From the NCBI RefSeq assembly GCF_027257975.1, contig NZ_JANZKX010000006.1, positions 310,001 to 374,000 of the forward strand: 64,000 nt of DNA, in the 5' to 3' direction. Made by a program: the position numbers and the translations under genes. The notes beneath the pieces are model-generated. The model searched no databases. It was not told where the DNA came from and saw only the letters and a program-made list of their open reading frames with translations. Position 1 is the stretch's first letter, and each line of letters begins with the position of its first letter. The DNA is from Pelomonas sp. BJYL3. GTDB taxonomy: Bacteria; Pseudomonadota; Gammaproteobacteria; Burkholderiales; Burkholderiaceae_C. This document shows positions 21,404 through 29,284 of this stretch, in pieces.

Positions 21404-23599
21404 ATGCTGCGCAAGACCCCGGTCGCGCTGGCGCTCGGCGCCCTGGCCGCGCTCGCCACCGCTCCCAGCACCGCTGAGACGCCCTCCTCCACCCCTACCG
21501 CCGAACCCCGCAAGCTTGCCGAGGTGACCGTCAGCGCCACACGCACCGAGCGCAGCGTCGAAGCGGTGCCCAACACCGTCACCGTCTACGGCAGCCAGCG
21601 GCTGCAGCAGCGCGACGCCCGGGACCTCAAGGACTTGCTGGACCCGGAAGTGGACATCACCGTGCGGGCCACCACCGGGCGCTTCACCGCCGCGGGCGCC
21701 TCGACCGGGCGCGCGGGTAATGAAGGCATCAACATCCGCGGCCTGGAAGGCAACCAGGTCCTGATGAGCCTGGACGGGATTCGCCTGCCCCAGAGCTTCA
21801 GTTTCGGCGCCTTCGCCAGCGGACGCGCCGACTACATCGACACCGAACTGCTGGCCGGCGCCGAAGTGCTGCGTGGGCCGGCGTCCACGCAGTTCGGCAG
21901 CGACGGCCTGGGTGGCGCGCTGGTCCTGCGCACGCTGTCCCCCGAGGATCTGCTGACCCGCGGGCGGCGGCAGGCCGGCTTTGCCGCGCTGGGCGCCTAC
22001 TCCATGGACCGCTCCACCAAGCTCAGCGCAGGCTTCGCCGCTTCGTCCGGCCCATGGCAGGGCCTGCTGGCCGCGGTGGTGCGCCGCGGTCATGCGGTGG
22101 AGAACATGGGGCGCAGCGAGGTGGCCAACGTGAACCGCACCACTCCGAACCCGACGGACATCCGCTCGCACAGCCTGCTGGGCAAGCTGGGTCTGCGCCT
22201 CGACAGCCGGCATGCGCTGCAGGCCACGCTGGAAGCCCGCCAGCGGGACACGGACACGGAGGTCCTCAGTGCCCATGTCGCGGTCATCGACGCCAGTACG
22301 CCCGCGACGGCCGTCATCGGCCTGCAGGCGCGGGACCGGCTGGACCGCCGCCGGTTGTCGCTGGAACACCGCTATGAAGACCTGAATGCAGCCTGGCTGC
22401 AGCTGCTGCGCACCCAGGTCTATGTGCAGGACAGCAAGACCCGCCAGCACTCCGCGGAAGACCGCTACACGGCGCCGGACCGCAGCCGCGACGGCTTCTA
22501 CAAGGAGCATGTCCAGGGCTTGGCCACCCAGGCCCAGACGCAGCTGCCCGGGCAGCGGCTGAACTACGGCCTGGAGTTGAGCCGCAACCACGTCACCGCC
22601 CTGCGGGATGGCACGGTGCCGCCCGCTGGCGAGACCTTTCCCAACAAGCCCTTCCCCGACACCCGCTACCAGCTGGCCGGCGCCTACCTCCAGGATGAAC
22701 TCGAGTTCGGCGACTTCAGCGTCATCCCCGGCCTGCGCCTGGACCGCTACTCGCTCAAGCCCTCCGCAGAGGGCTACACCGGCGGGACCGTGGTCTCCCT
22801 GTCGGACCAGGCCGTGACGCCCCGACTGGGCCTGGTCTGGCGCCCGTTGCCAGCATTCCAGCCCTACATGCAGTGGTCCCAGGGCTTCCGCGCTCCGACG
22901 CCCGACCAGGTCAACAACGGCTTCGCCAACCCGGCGCAGGGCTACCGCAGCATCGGCAATCCGGCGCTCAGGCCGGAGCATGCGAACAGCCTGGAGCTGG
23001 GCCTGCGCGGCACGCTGGACGAGCACCTGCGTTGGCAGCTGAGCCTCTACCAGAACCGCTACCGAGACTTCATCAGCCAGAACGTGGTCCAGGGCAGCGG
23101 CACGCCGGCAGACCCGCTGGTGTTCCAGTACATCAACCTCAGCCAGGCCCGTATCCGCGGCATGGAGTTGCGTCTGATCTGGCAGCCCCTGGCCGGCCTG
23201 TCCCTGAGCACCGCCCTGGCCGACACCCGCGGCGACAGCACCCGCGCCGGCGTCGACACCCCGCTGGACACGGTCCAGCCCACACGCCTGAGCACGGCCC
23301 TGCGCTGGGAGCATGGCGACTGGGCTCTGCAGGCGGCCTGGCAGCATGTGGCCGCCAAGAAGGCCAGCCGCTCAAGCAGTGCCAGCCACTTCCTGCCGCC
23401 CGCCTATGACGTGATCGACGTGGGCCTGAGCTACCGCATCCACCCGACCCTGCGCGCCGCGGCCCTCATCACCAACCTGGGCGACAGGAAGTACTGGCGC
23501 TGGAGCGATGTGCGGGGCCTGGCCGCCAACAGCCCCGTGCTGGATGCCTACACGGCGCCAGGCCGGCAGCTGCAGCTGTCGCTGCGCGCTGATTTCTGA
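21404..23599 (+). CDS. TonB-dependent haem/haemoglobin-type receptor
   Basis: The 731-residue outer-membrane protein has a signal peptide, a TonB box region (KLAEVTVSATR), a plug domain (NEGINIRGLEGNQVLMSLDGIRLP; EVLRGPASTQFGSDGLGGAL) and a 22-strand barrel ending in Phe (LSLRADF). The extracellular signature GFRAPTPDQ...GNPALRPEHANSLELG corresponds to the FRAP and NPNL-type motifs of haem/haemoglobin receptors. It would import haem or a haem-protein-derived ligand with energy from TonB. The operon also supplies its own TonB. No haem oxygenase or hmuTUV genes are in the window. GGACAC before the ATG is a weak ribosome-binding site. Confidence 0.88.
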   Translation: MLRKTPVALALGALAALATAPSTAETPSSTPTAEPRKLAEVTVSATRTERSVEAVPNTVTVYGSQRLQQRDARDLKDLLDPEVDITVRATTGRFTAAGASTGRAGNEGINIRGLEGNQVLMSLDGIRLPQSFSFGAFASGRADYIDTELLAGAEVLRGPASTQFGSDGLGGALVLRTLSPEDLLTRGRRQAGFAALGAYSMDRSTKLSAGFAASSGPWQGLLAAVVRRGHAVENMGRSEVANVNRTTPNPTDIRSHSLLGKLGLRLDSRHALQATLEARQRDTDTEVLSAHVAVIDASTPATAVIGLQARDRLDRRRLSLEHRYEDLNAAWLQLLRTQVYVQDSKTRQHSAEDRYTAPDRSRDGFYKEHVQGLATQAQTQLPGQRLNYGLELSRNHVTALRDGTVPPAGETFPNKPFPDTRYQLAGAYLQDELEFGDFSVIPGLRLDRYSLKPSAEGYTGGTVVSLSDQAVTPRLGLVWRPLPAFQPYMQWSQGFRAPTPDQVNNGFANPAQGYRSIGNPALRPEHANSLELGLRGTLDEHLRWQLSLYQNRYRDFISQNVVQGSGTPADPLVFQYINLSQARIRGMELRLIWQPLAGLSLSTALADTRGDSTRAGVDTPLDTVQPTRLSTALRWEHGDWALQAAWQHVAAKKASRSSSASHFLPPAYDVIDVGLSYRIHPTLRAAALITNLGDRKYWRWSDVRGLAANSPVLDAYTAPGRQLQLSLRADF

Positions 23600-23746
23600 G
23601 GCCAGGACCGCGCCGGCCATGTCCCTCCGCCCCACGCCCCACGATCGTGCCGGGAAGCTGCCAGCCCACGGCCGCACACACGCCGCTGAGCTGCCTCGCC
23701 CAGCAAGGCTTCAGCAGGCCGGCTTAGGGCCGCTGCCGAGGTGTGC

Positions 23747-24424
23747 ATGAACCGCTGGGCCGCCTCCTTCGCCGTGCTGCTGCACGGAGGGCTTCTGCTC
23801 GCGGCCTGGTCAGGCGCAGCACGGCCACGGGTCATCCAGGGCCTGACTCCGGACCGGCCCGCCCTGGCCCTGCGCCTGTCTGCTCCGCAGGGGACGGCGG
23901 CCAGGGGTGAGAAGTGGCCCTGGCCACCGACAGTGGCCAGGGCCCTGGCCCTGCAGCCGCCGACGCCCCTGCTCATCGCGCCGCCGGAGCCGCTGCCCGG
24001 CGTTGCGCCCTCGCCTTCCCCTTCGCCAGCGGCCCTGGATGCCCCCTCGCCCGAGCGCCTCGGCATGCGCGAGGTCTCGGCGCAGGAGCCTGCCCCCACC
24101 CCCGTGCCTCAGGACCCGGCGCCACAGACCCTGGCCCCCGCCGCCCTGCCGCCCGAGCACCTGGCCTGCCAGGCCCGGCAGGCGGAGCGCCATTACCCGG
24201 CCCTGCTGCGGGAGCGGGGCATCGAAGGCCGGGTGGTCGTTCGCGTCAGGGTGGATGAAAGCGGCCGCGCAGCGGAAGTGCAGGTCCTGAATCCCAGCGG
24301 ATGGCGGCTGCTGGACGAGGCCGCGCGCCAGGTCGCCACGGCCTGCGCCTACCTGCCCGCCCGGCGAGGAGAGCAGCGCCTGATGGCCTGGGTCGAGTAC
24401 CCCGTCCGCTTCAGCCTGCATTGA
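23747..24424 (+). CDS. tonB: TonB-family energy transducer
   Basis: The 225-residue protein has an N-terminal membrane helix (AASFAVLLHGGLLLAAW), a long Pro-rich periplasmic spacer (about residues 60-135) and a C-terminal TonB domain with HYPALLRERGIEGRVVVRVRVDESGR and ALLER-like packing, ending WVEYPVRFSL. It couples proton-motive force through ExbBD to outer-membrane receptors. It follows the receptor by 147 bases, probably in the same iron-regulated unit. exbB and exbD are not present here. ATG at 23747 is chosen over a GTG two codons upstream. Confidence 0.9.
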   Translation: MNRWAASFAVLLHGGLLLAAWSGAARPRVIQGLTPDRPALALRLSAPQGTAARGEKWPWPPTVARALALQPPTPLLIAPPEPLPGVAPSPSPSPAALDAPSPERLGMREVSAQEPAPTPVPQDPAPQTLAPAALPPEHLACQARQAERHYPALLRERGIEGRVVVRVRVDESGRAAEVQVLNPSGWRLLDEAARQVATACAYLPARRGEQRLMAWVEYPVRFSLH

Positions 24425-24860
24425 GCGCGGCCCGCCTCCCGGCGCCCGCCCCCTGGAGCGCCCCTGGACCGTCCCGGTCCGAGCCTTGAACTGACAGCCA
24501 TGAACAGACATGTCCCTCTCGCACACAGGCAGCGCGAGCGCGCGGCCCGGCTTCGCTGCCTTTGCTGTTGCGACGAACCGCCCGTGCACCCGGCAGCAGT
24601 CAGCCCGCGCCCCCGGTTCCGGCGCGTTGGCAGCCCGCACCAGGAGCCCGCAGAAGTGCTGCCGGCACCGCCGGCTCCACCCCGAGCCGGGCAGCGCCGC
24701 CTCGACAGGAAAGCCAGGCGATGAGCCACGCCAGCGGCGGCAAGCGGCTGCGCAAGCCGGCGGGTCCTGGGCAGGCCCGCTGATGGCCTCGCGCCCGGCC
24801 GCGTGGGCTGATCCCGGTCGGCGCCGTCACCGCCGCCGCTGAGCGCGAGGCTGTCGAGGG
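24425..24860. other. 436-base region without a supported gene
   Basis: Short open frames exist on both strands (for example 74 codons from 24500), but their translations are Arg/Pro/Ala-rich, have no recognisable motif and lack clear ribosome-binding sites. No terminator with a T tract was found either. The region lies between convergent genes. Confidence 0.5.
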
Positions 24861-25559
24861 TCAGGCCCCTGGGTGGCGCCGGCGTGCGCCGGCCGCCAAG
24901 GCCAGCACACCCAGCACGAGCCAGCTCCAGCCCGCCGGCTCCGGCACCACCGAGGGCGCCGGCGCATCGAGCACGAAGGCCAGGTTGTCGGCATAGCCGT
25001 CGTTGTCCCCGCCGCCGAGACGCTCCATCGACAACGAGAACATCAGCCGGCTGGTGCCGACGGGCAGCCAGTTGCTCACCTCGCGGTAGAACAGGCCGGT
25101 GGCGTTGCCGCGATCCGCCGGGGTCACCGGGCCGAGTGCGGCGTGGCCGATTTCGCTGTCGCTGCCGTCAAGGAAGGACACGTAAAGCAGCGCGTTGTCG
25201 CCCTGCGAAGCCCAGCCGCCCAGCCAGCCGCTGAGCTTGAAGGACAGGGGCTGGGTCAGCGTGCCGGCCAGGTCCAGCAGCTGGTAGCCGGCCGTACGGG
25301 CGCCGTCGCCCGCGAACATGCGCTTGCCGCGGTTTGCGGGACCAGGCTGGGTCGGCAGGACCCAGTTGGACCCGTAGTCGACGGCTTGCGGGCGGGCGTA
25401 GCCGTCGAAGGCGAGCCAGCTGGTGGCCACGTCGGTCTCGGCGTCGCCGTTCACGATGAGGTTGCTGCCAAACAAGGGGCCGGCCTGGGCGCTCATGGCG
25501 GCCAGGGCCAGCGCGGCGGCGCTGAAGCAGTGGCGCGCCGAGATCTTGATCGAGTTCAT
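24861..25559 (-). CDS. PEP-CTERM sorted surface/exported protein
   Basis: The 232-residue product has a signal peptide (HCFSAAALALAAMSAQA), a beta-rich central domain opening GSNLIVNGDAETDVATSW (carbohydrate-binding-like, as in DUF642/CBM-type PEP-CTERM proteins) and a C-terminal sorting signal. That signal is VVPEPAGWSWLVLGVLALAAGARRR: the PEP motif, a hydrophobic helix and a basic end. It is processed by exosortase, usually with exopolysaccharide production. ATG 25559 with GGAG eight bases upstream is preferred to the GTG at 25574. It begins 12 bases after the phospholipase stop and may be co-transcribed with it. The exosortase is elsewhere. Confidence 0.9.
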   Translation of the reverse strand: MNSIKISARHCFSAAALALAAMSAQAGPLFGSNLIVNGDAETDVATSWLAFDGYARPQAVDYGSNWVLPTQPGPANRGKRMFAGDGARTAGYQLLDLAGTLTQPLSFKLSGWLGGWASQGDNALLYVSFLDGSDSEIGHAALGPVTPADRGNATGLFYREVSNWLPVGTSRLMFSLSMERLGGGDNDGYADNLAFVLDAPAPSVVPEPAGWSWLVLGVLALAAGARRRHPGA

Positions 25560-25570
25560 GAATGCTCCGT

Positions 25571-27727
25571 TCACACGGTGGTGGCTTGATCGAGCCGGGC
25601 GGCGCCTTGCAGCGCCGGGTCGCTGATGGAGGGCTTGCCGTCCTCGAGGTGGCCGGCGAAGCGGCGCAGCCAGCCGCCGAGCCCCTTCACGCGCAGGCTG
25701 AAGTCGTACCAGTTCTGGCTGGCCGCCAGCGGGATGCGCAGACTCGTGCGGCTGCGCGCCACGACGGTGATCTCGCGCGGCGTGGCCGCCAGGTACTTGT
25801 TGGCCTGCAGCACGAAGGTGCAGGGCGCGCCGCCCGCGTTGACGAGCTCGATCAGCAGCTCGCCGCTGGCACGCGCGCTGCGCAACACGAGCTCGGGCAA
25901 GGCGCTGCCAACCGGGCGCCGCACATCGCCGGCGATGTGGCGGTGGAAACCGTTGGGGCCGAGCACCCAGAGGTCATAGGCTCCGGTCGTGGTCCAGCGG
26001 CCCTGAAGCTGCTTGCCGGCTTCGACGGTGTAGCGGCGCGGCATCTGGTCCAGCGCGAGCCGGTCGTAGACATGGAACACCGCGCCCTGCTCGCCCGCAT
26101 TCTCGAAGGTGAGCAAGACCTGACCCCCAGCCTCCGGCACCTGCGCCTGCACCTGCAGCTCATAGGGCAGCGGGCGTGCGGGGCGCACACCGGCCTGCTG
26201 CACCGGCGCGGCCAGCGTGGTGGGCGTTGCGGGCGCCTTGGTGCCCGGCAGCGCCAGCGCACGGGCGCGGCGCTCGGCCGTGGCCGGCAGCAGCTGCAGG
26301 AAGCCTTGGTCGTCGGGGTTGGCGAAATCGAAGCAGGACTGCAGATCGCCGCAGACGGCACGCCGCCACGGGCTGATCAGCGGCTCCTGCACGCCGAAGC
26401 GCGCAGCGATGAAGCGCAGCACCGAGCTGTGATCGGCCACCTGGGAGTTGACCCAGCCGCCCTTGGTCCAGGGCGAGACCACGTACATCGGCACGCGCGG
26501 GCCCAGGCCGTAGGGGCGGTGGTGTGTGCGCGCGTCGGCGCCGTTGAGCACATGGTGGTATTCGCCGGTCGTGTCGACCGTCGATGCGCCGGCCAGCTGC
26601 GCCTTGGCGGGGTCGGCATCGTAGGCGACATAGGACGGCACGGCCGGCGGCGGCACATGGTCAAAGAAGCCGTCGTTCTCGTCGAAGTTGATGAACAGGA
26701 CGGTCTTGCTCCAGACCTCCGGGTTGGAGGTCAGCGCGTCCAGCACGCGGGCCGTGTAGTCGGCGCCCGAGGCCGGGCTGGAGGGCCCCGGATGCTCGGA
26801 ACCTTCGGCCGTCGCGACGATCCAGCTGACCTGCGGCAGGCGGTTCGCGATCACGTCGGCCTTGAGCAGGTCGAGGTCCCTCGTGCTGATGCCGCGCTCG
26901 CGCAGCGCCTGCGAGTAGCCCGGGCGCTCGTACCAGGCATCGCGGTAGGGCCGGAAGCCGGCCAGCGGGTTGTCGGTGAAGTTGTCCGACATGTTCTGGT
27001 AGACCTGCCACGAGATGCCCGCGGCCTGCAGGCGCTCGGGGTAGGTCGTCCAGCGGTAGTCCGTGCTGCGGTCGGTGTTGAACCACTCACGGCTGTTGTC
27101 CGTGCTCGGGCCGCCGGCGACGCCCAGCGGGTCGTTGTGCCCCGTCCAGAGGAAGAGGCGATTGGTGTTGGTGCCGGTCTGGGTCGCGCAGTGGTAGTGG
27201 TCGCACAGCGTGAAGGCGCGGGCCAGCGCGAACTGGAACGGCAGGTCAGCCTCGCTGAAGTAGCCCAGCGAATGGTTCTGCTTGGCATTGCACCAGTCGT
27301 TCATGCGGCCGTGGTCCCAGGCGAGCTGGGCGTCCAGCCAGGCGTGCGGCGTGCCGGCGACGCGCATCAGCGCGAAGTCCTGCGTCGTGTTCAGCGGGAA
27401 AGGCGCGATGGCCCGGCGCTGCCCCCAGTCCGGCCGCCCGGGCACCGGGTTGCCGCCCTGTGTGGGCTGCACGAACACGCTCTTGCGCGTGAACAGGCCC
27501 GGGCGGTCCTTGGCCGGCGCGGGGAAGGGGTCGCCGAAGCCACGCACACCGGCCAGGGTGCCGAAGTAGTGGTCGAAGCTGCGGTTCTCCTGCGTCAGCA
27601 CGACGATGTGCTCGACGTCCTGCAGGCTGCGCGTGCGCTGGTTGGCCGGGATCGCCAGGGCTCTCGCAATGGCGGGCGGGAAGCTGGCCAGCACGGCGCT
27701 GGCGCGGAGGAAGTCGCGGCGGCTCAT
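25571..27727 (-). CDS. plcN: Tat-exported phospholipase C, phosphocholine type
   Basis: The 718-residue enzyme opens with a twin-arginine signal (MSRRDFLRASAVLASFPPAIARALA). The phosphoesterase domain follows (VLTQENRSFDHYFGTLAGVRGFGDP; INFDENDGFFDHVPPP; MYVVSPWTKGGWV), with two C-terminal beta-sandwich repeats of the bacterial PLC type from about residue 540. It hydrolyses phospholipids such as phosphatidylcholine, releasing phosphate-rich head groups. ATG 27727 gives the Tat signal at the N-terminus. A 27-codon open frame with a strong ribosome-binding site overlaps this ATG and may couple translation. Family members are commonly induced by phosphate limitation; no clear Pho box was seen. 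Confidence 0.93.
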   Translation of the reverse strand: MSRRDFLRASAVLASFPPAIARALAIPANQRTRSLQDVEHIVVLTQENRSFDHYFGTLAGVRGFGDPFPAPAKDRPGLFTRKSVFVQPTQGGNPVPGRPDWGQRRAIAPFPLNTTQDFALMRVAGTPHAWLDAQLAWDHGRMNDWCNAKQNHSLGYFSEADLPFQFALARAFTLCDHYHCATQTGTNTNRLFLWTGHNDPLGVAGGPSTDNSREWFNTDRSTDYRWTTYPERLQAAGISWQVYQNMSDNFTDNPLAGFRPYRDAWYERPGYSQALRERGISTRDLDLLKADVIANRLPQVSWIVATAEGSEHPGPSSPASGADYTARVLDALTSNPEVWSKTVLFINFDENDGFFDHVPPPAVPSYVAYDADPAKAQLAGASTVDTTGEYHHVLNGADARTHHRPYGLGPRVPMYVVSPWTKGGWVNSQVADHSSVLRFIAARFGVQEPLISPWRRAVCGDLQSCFDFANPDDQGFLQLLPATAERRARALALPGTKAPATPTTLAAPVQQAGVRPARPLPYELQVQAQVPEAGGQVLLTFENAGEQGAVFHVYDRLALDQMPRRYTVEAGKQLQGRWTTTGAYDLWVLGPNGFHRHIAGDVRRPVGSALPELVLRSARASGELLIELVNAGGAPCTFVLQANKYLAATPREITVVARSRTSLRIPLAASQNWYDFSLRVKGLGGWLRRFAGHLEDGKPSISDPALQGAARLDQATTV

Positions 27728-27807
27728 CGTGCGGCTCCGCGGGATGCGCTCAGGCGGCAGCGCACCTGGGTCGCGCGCTGAAGCGCGACAGGCGTGGGTC
27801 GGGACAT
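27724..27807 (-). CDS. Putative 27-residue leader peptide of phospholipase C
   Basis: The frame MSRPTPVALQRATQVRCRLSASRGAAR begins at ATG 27807 just after CAGGAGACCTCC, a much better ribosome-binding site than the one in front of the plcN-like ATG. Its TGA overlaps that ATG by three bases (ATGA). It contains seven Arg residues. It may serve as a translational coupling peptide; it has no resemblance to a known protein. Confidence 0.5.
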   Translation of the reverse strand: MSRPTPVALQRATQVRCRLSASRGAAR

Positions 27808-27960
27808 GGAGGTCTCCTGAAGGACAGAGTGAGGTGGGGCTCGGACGTCGTGCGCGGCGCCACTGTAGGCAGCGCTCGTGAAGGCGGGGTGACAGTTCCA
27901 AGACGCTGCGACCACCGTCGCGCCAGGACCGCTTTCGGCGGGCTTGCCGGCCGTGCCTCG

Positions 27961-29265
27961 TCAGCGTCGACGATGCTCGGCAGCCGGGCGCCTGGCACTC
28001 GCAGCCTCACCCCACCAGTCCATGCCGGCAGCCCTGGACTCAGGCCGACCCAGGGCGCGGGTCTGCTGCAGGCATCGCCGCCCCGCGCGCTTGCGGGCCC
28101 AGATCAGCGCGCCGGTCACGGAAAGCATCGCCACGACCAGCCCCGTCGCGGCCAGGAGCAGGCGCAGGGGCAGGCCGCCCACCCGGCCCGTATGCAGCGC
28201 GGTGAGCCAGGTGGTGGCCGTGCGGGCCGCTTGCTGGCCCGTGGGCCACTGGACGGCGAGCAGGGCCCCGCTGCCGGCATCGAAGAGAAGCGTCGACTGC
28301 CCCCGCTGCGGGCCGACATCGCGATCGCTGTGCACGACATAGCGCCAGGTGCCCGCGCCCCGGTCCAGCGCCAGCGATTCCTCGCGTCCCACCGCAATCC
28401 CTTCTGCCCCTGCGGCTGCGGCCATGAGCGCGCGCGCATGGGCTCGCGCGGCGGGCCAGTCCGGCTCGACGCCATCTGCAAGGCCGGCTGTCTGCGGCAG
28501 GGGCGCGGCCTCCCAGGGGCCAAGCAGGGCCGCCATCACCGGCCTGTACACGGGCGCCAGGTTGAAGGACACCCCCGACCACGCGATCACGAACAGCAAG
28601 GCCCACAGCCACAGGCCGCCCGCGCGGTGCAGGTCCACCGTGCTGCGGTAGCCCGCGCCGCGGCGCACGCACCACGCCTGGCGCCAGCGAGCCCACCAGC
28701 CCCGTCCCTGCCGCACCAGCGGCCCTTCTCGGCGTGGCATCCGCAGCGGCAGGGTGAGGTAGGCACCGACCACGCAGTCCAGTGACCACAGCAGCGCCAC
28801 CAGCCCCAGCACGGTCCTGCCCCAGGACGGCGCCAGCAGCGCGTAGTGGAGGCGGTAGAGGAAGGGCATCACATTGACCCGGCCCTGCGCCGGATCGCCC
28901 CACAGGCGCCCGCCGAGCTCGCGGCCGGTCCAGGGATCGACGTACAGCTCGTCGATGGCCAGGGCCGCAGCGGCGCCGGGTGCGGCCTGCACGCGGAAGG
29001 CCAGGGAGCGGCCAGGCTCGACAGACAGCGGGACCGCATCGATGCGCAGGCCGGCATGCCGGCGCAGCAGGCGCTCGCGGACCACGAGGGGATCGAGTGC
29101 CACCGCTCCCACGGGCTGCGGCGCCTTCAGCAGCGCGGCCGCGAAGGCCTCGTCCAGCGGCCGGTAGAAGGCCAGCAGGCTGCCCGTGAGGCCGGCCACC
29201 AGCAGGAAGCCGGCCAGCACCAGGCCGACCCAGCGGTGCAGCCACAGCCAATGAGAGCGCTTCAT
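27961..29265 (-). CDS. PepSY-associated membrane protein (iron uptake)
   Basis: The 434-residue protein has the layout of PepSY-TM proteins found with siderophore receptors. It has an N-terminal helix after a conserved HRWVGLVLAGFLLVAGLTGSLLAF motif, PepSY-like periplasmic domains, a second helix group (LGLVALLWSLDCVVGAYLTLPL), a DLHRAGGLWLWALLFVIAWSGVSFNL motif, and a last helix LLLAATGLVVAMLSVTGALIWARKR. Conserved His residues in the first, third and last segments suggest haem ligands. Family members are proposed to reduce ferric siderophores at the inner membrane. It lies 19 bases behind the receptor in the leftward Fur-box operon. ATG 29265 is set by the HRWVG motif near the start. Confidence 0.88.
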   Translation of the reverse strand: MKRSHWLWLHRWVGLVLAGFLLVAGLTGSLLAFYRPLDEAFAAALLKAPQPVGAVALDPLVVRERLLRRHAGLRIDAVPLSVEPGRSLAFRVQAAPGAAAALAIDELYVDPWTGRELGGRLWGDPAQGRVNVMPFLYRLHYALLAPSWGRTVLGLVALLWSLDCVVGAYLTLPLRMPRREGPLVRQGRGWWARWRQAWCVRRGAGYRSTVDLHRAGGLWLWALLFVIAWSGVSFNLAPVYRPVMAALLGPWEAAPLPQTAGLADGVEPDWPAARAHARALMAAAAGAEGIAVGREESLALDRGAGTWRYVVHSDRDVGPQRGQSTLLFDAGSGALLAVQWPTGQQAARTATTWLTALHTGRVGGLPLRLLLAATGLVVAMLSVTGALIWARKRAGRRCLQQTRALGRPESRAAGMDWWGEAASARRPAAEHRRR

Positions 29266-29284
29266 CGGTGCCACCTCGCCTGCG

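Noticed and set aside
24500-24842. Two overlapping plus-strand frames after tonB
   Set aside because: Arg/Pro-rich translations without motif or ribosome-binding site, so reported only as a gene-free gap.
25562-27781. 739-codon plus-strand frame opposite the phospholipase gene
   Set aside because: The minus-strand frame encodes a complete Tat-exported phospholipase C; the plus-strand product has no domain and no ribosome-binding site.
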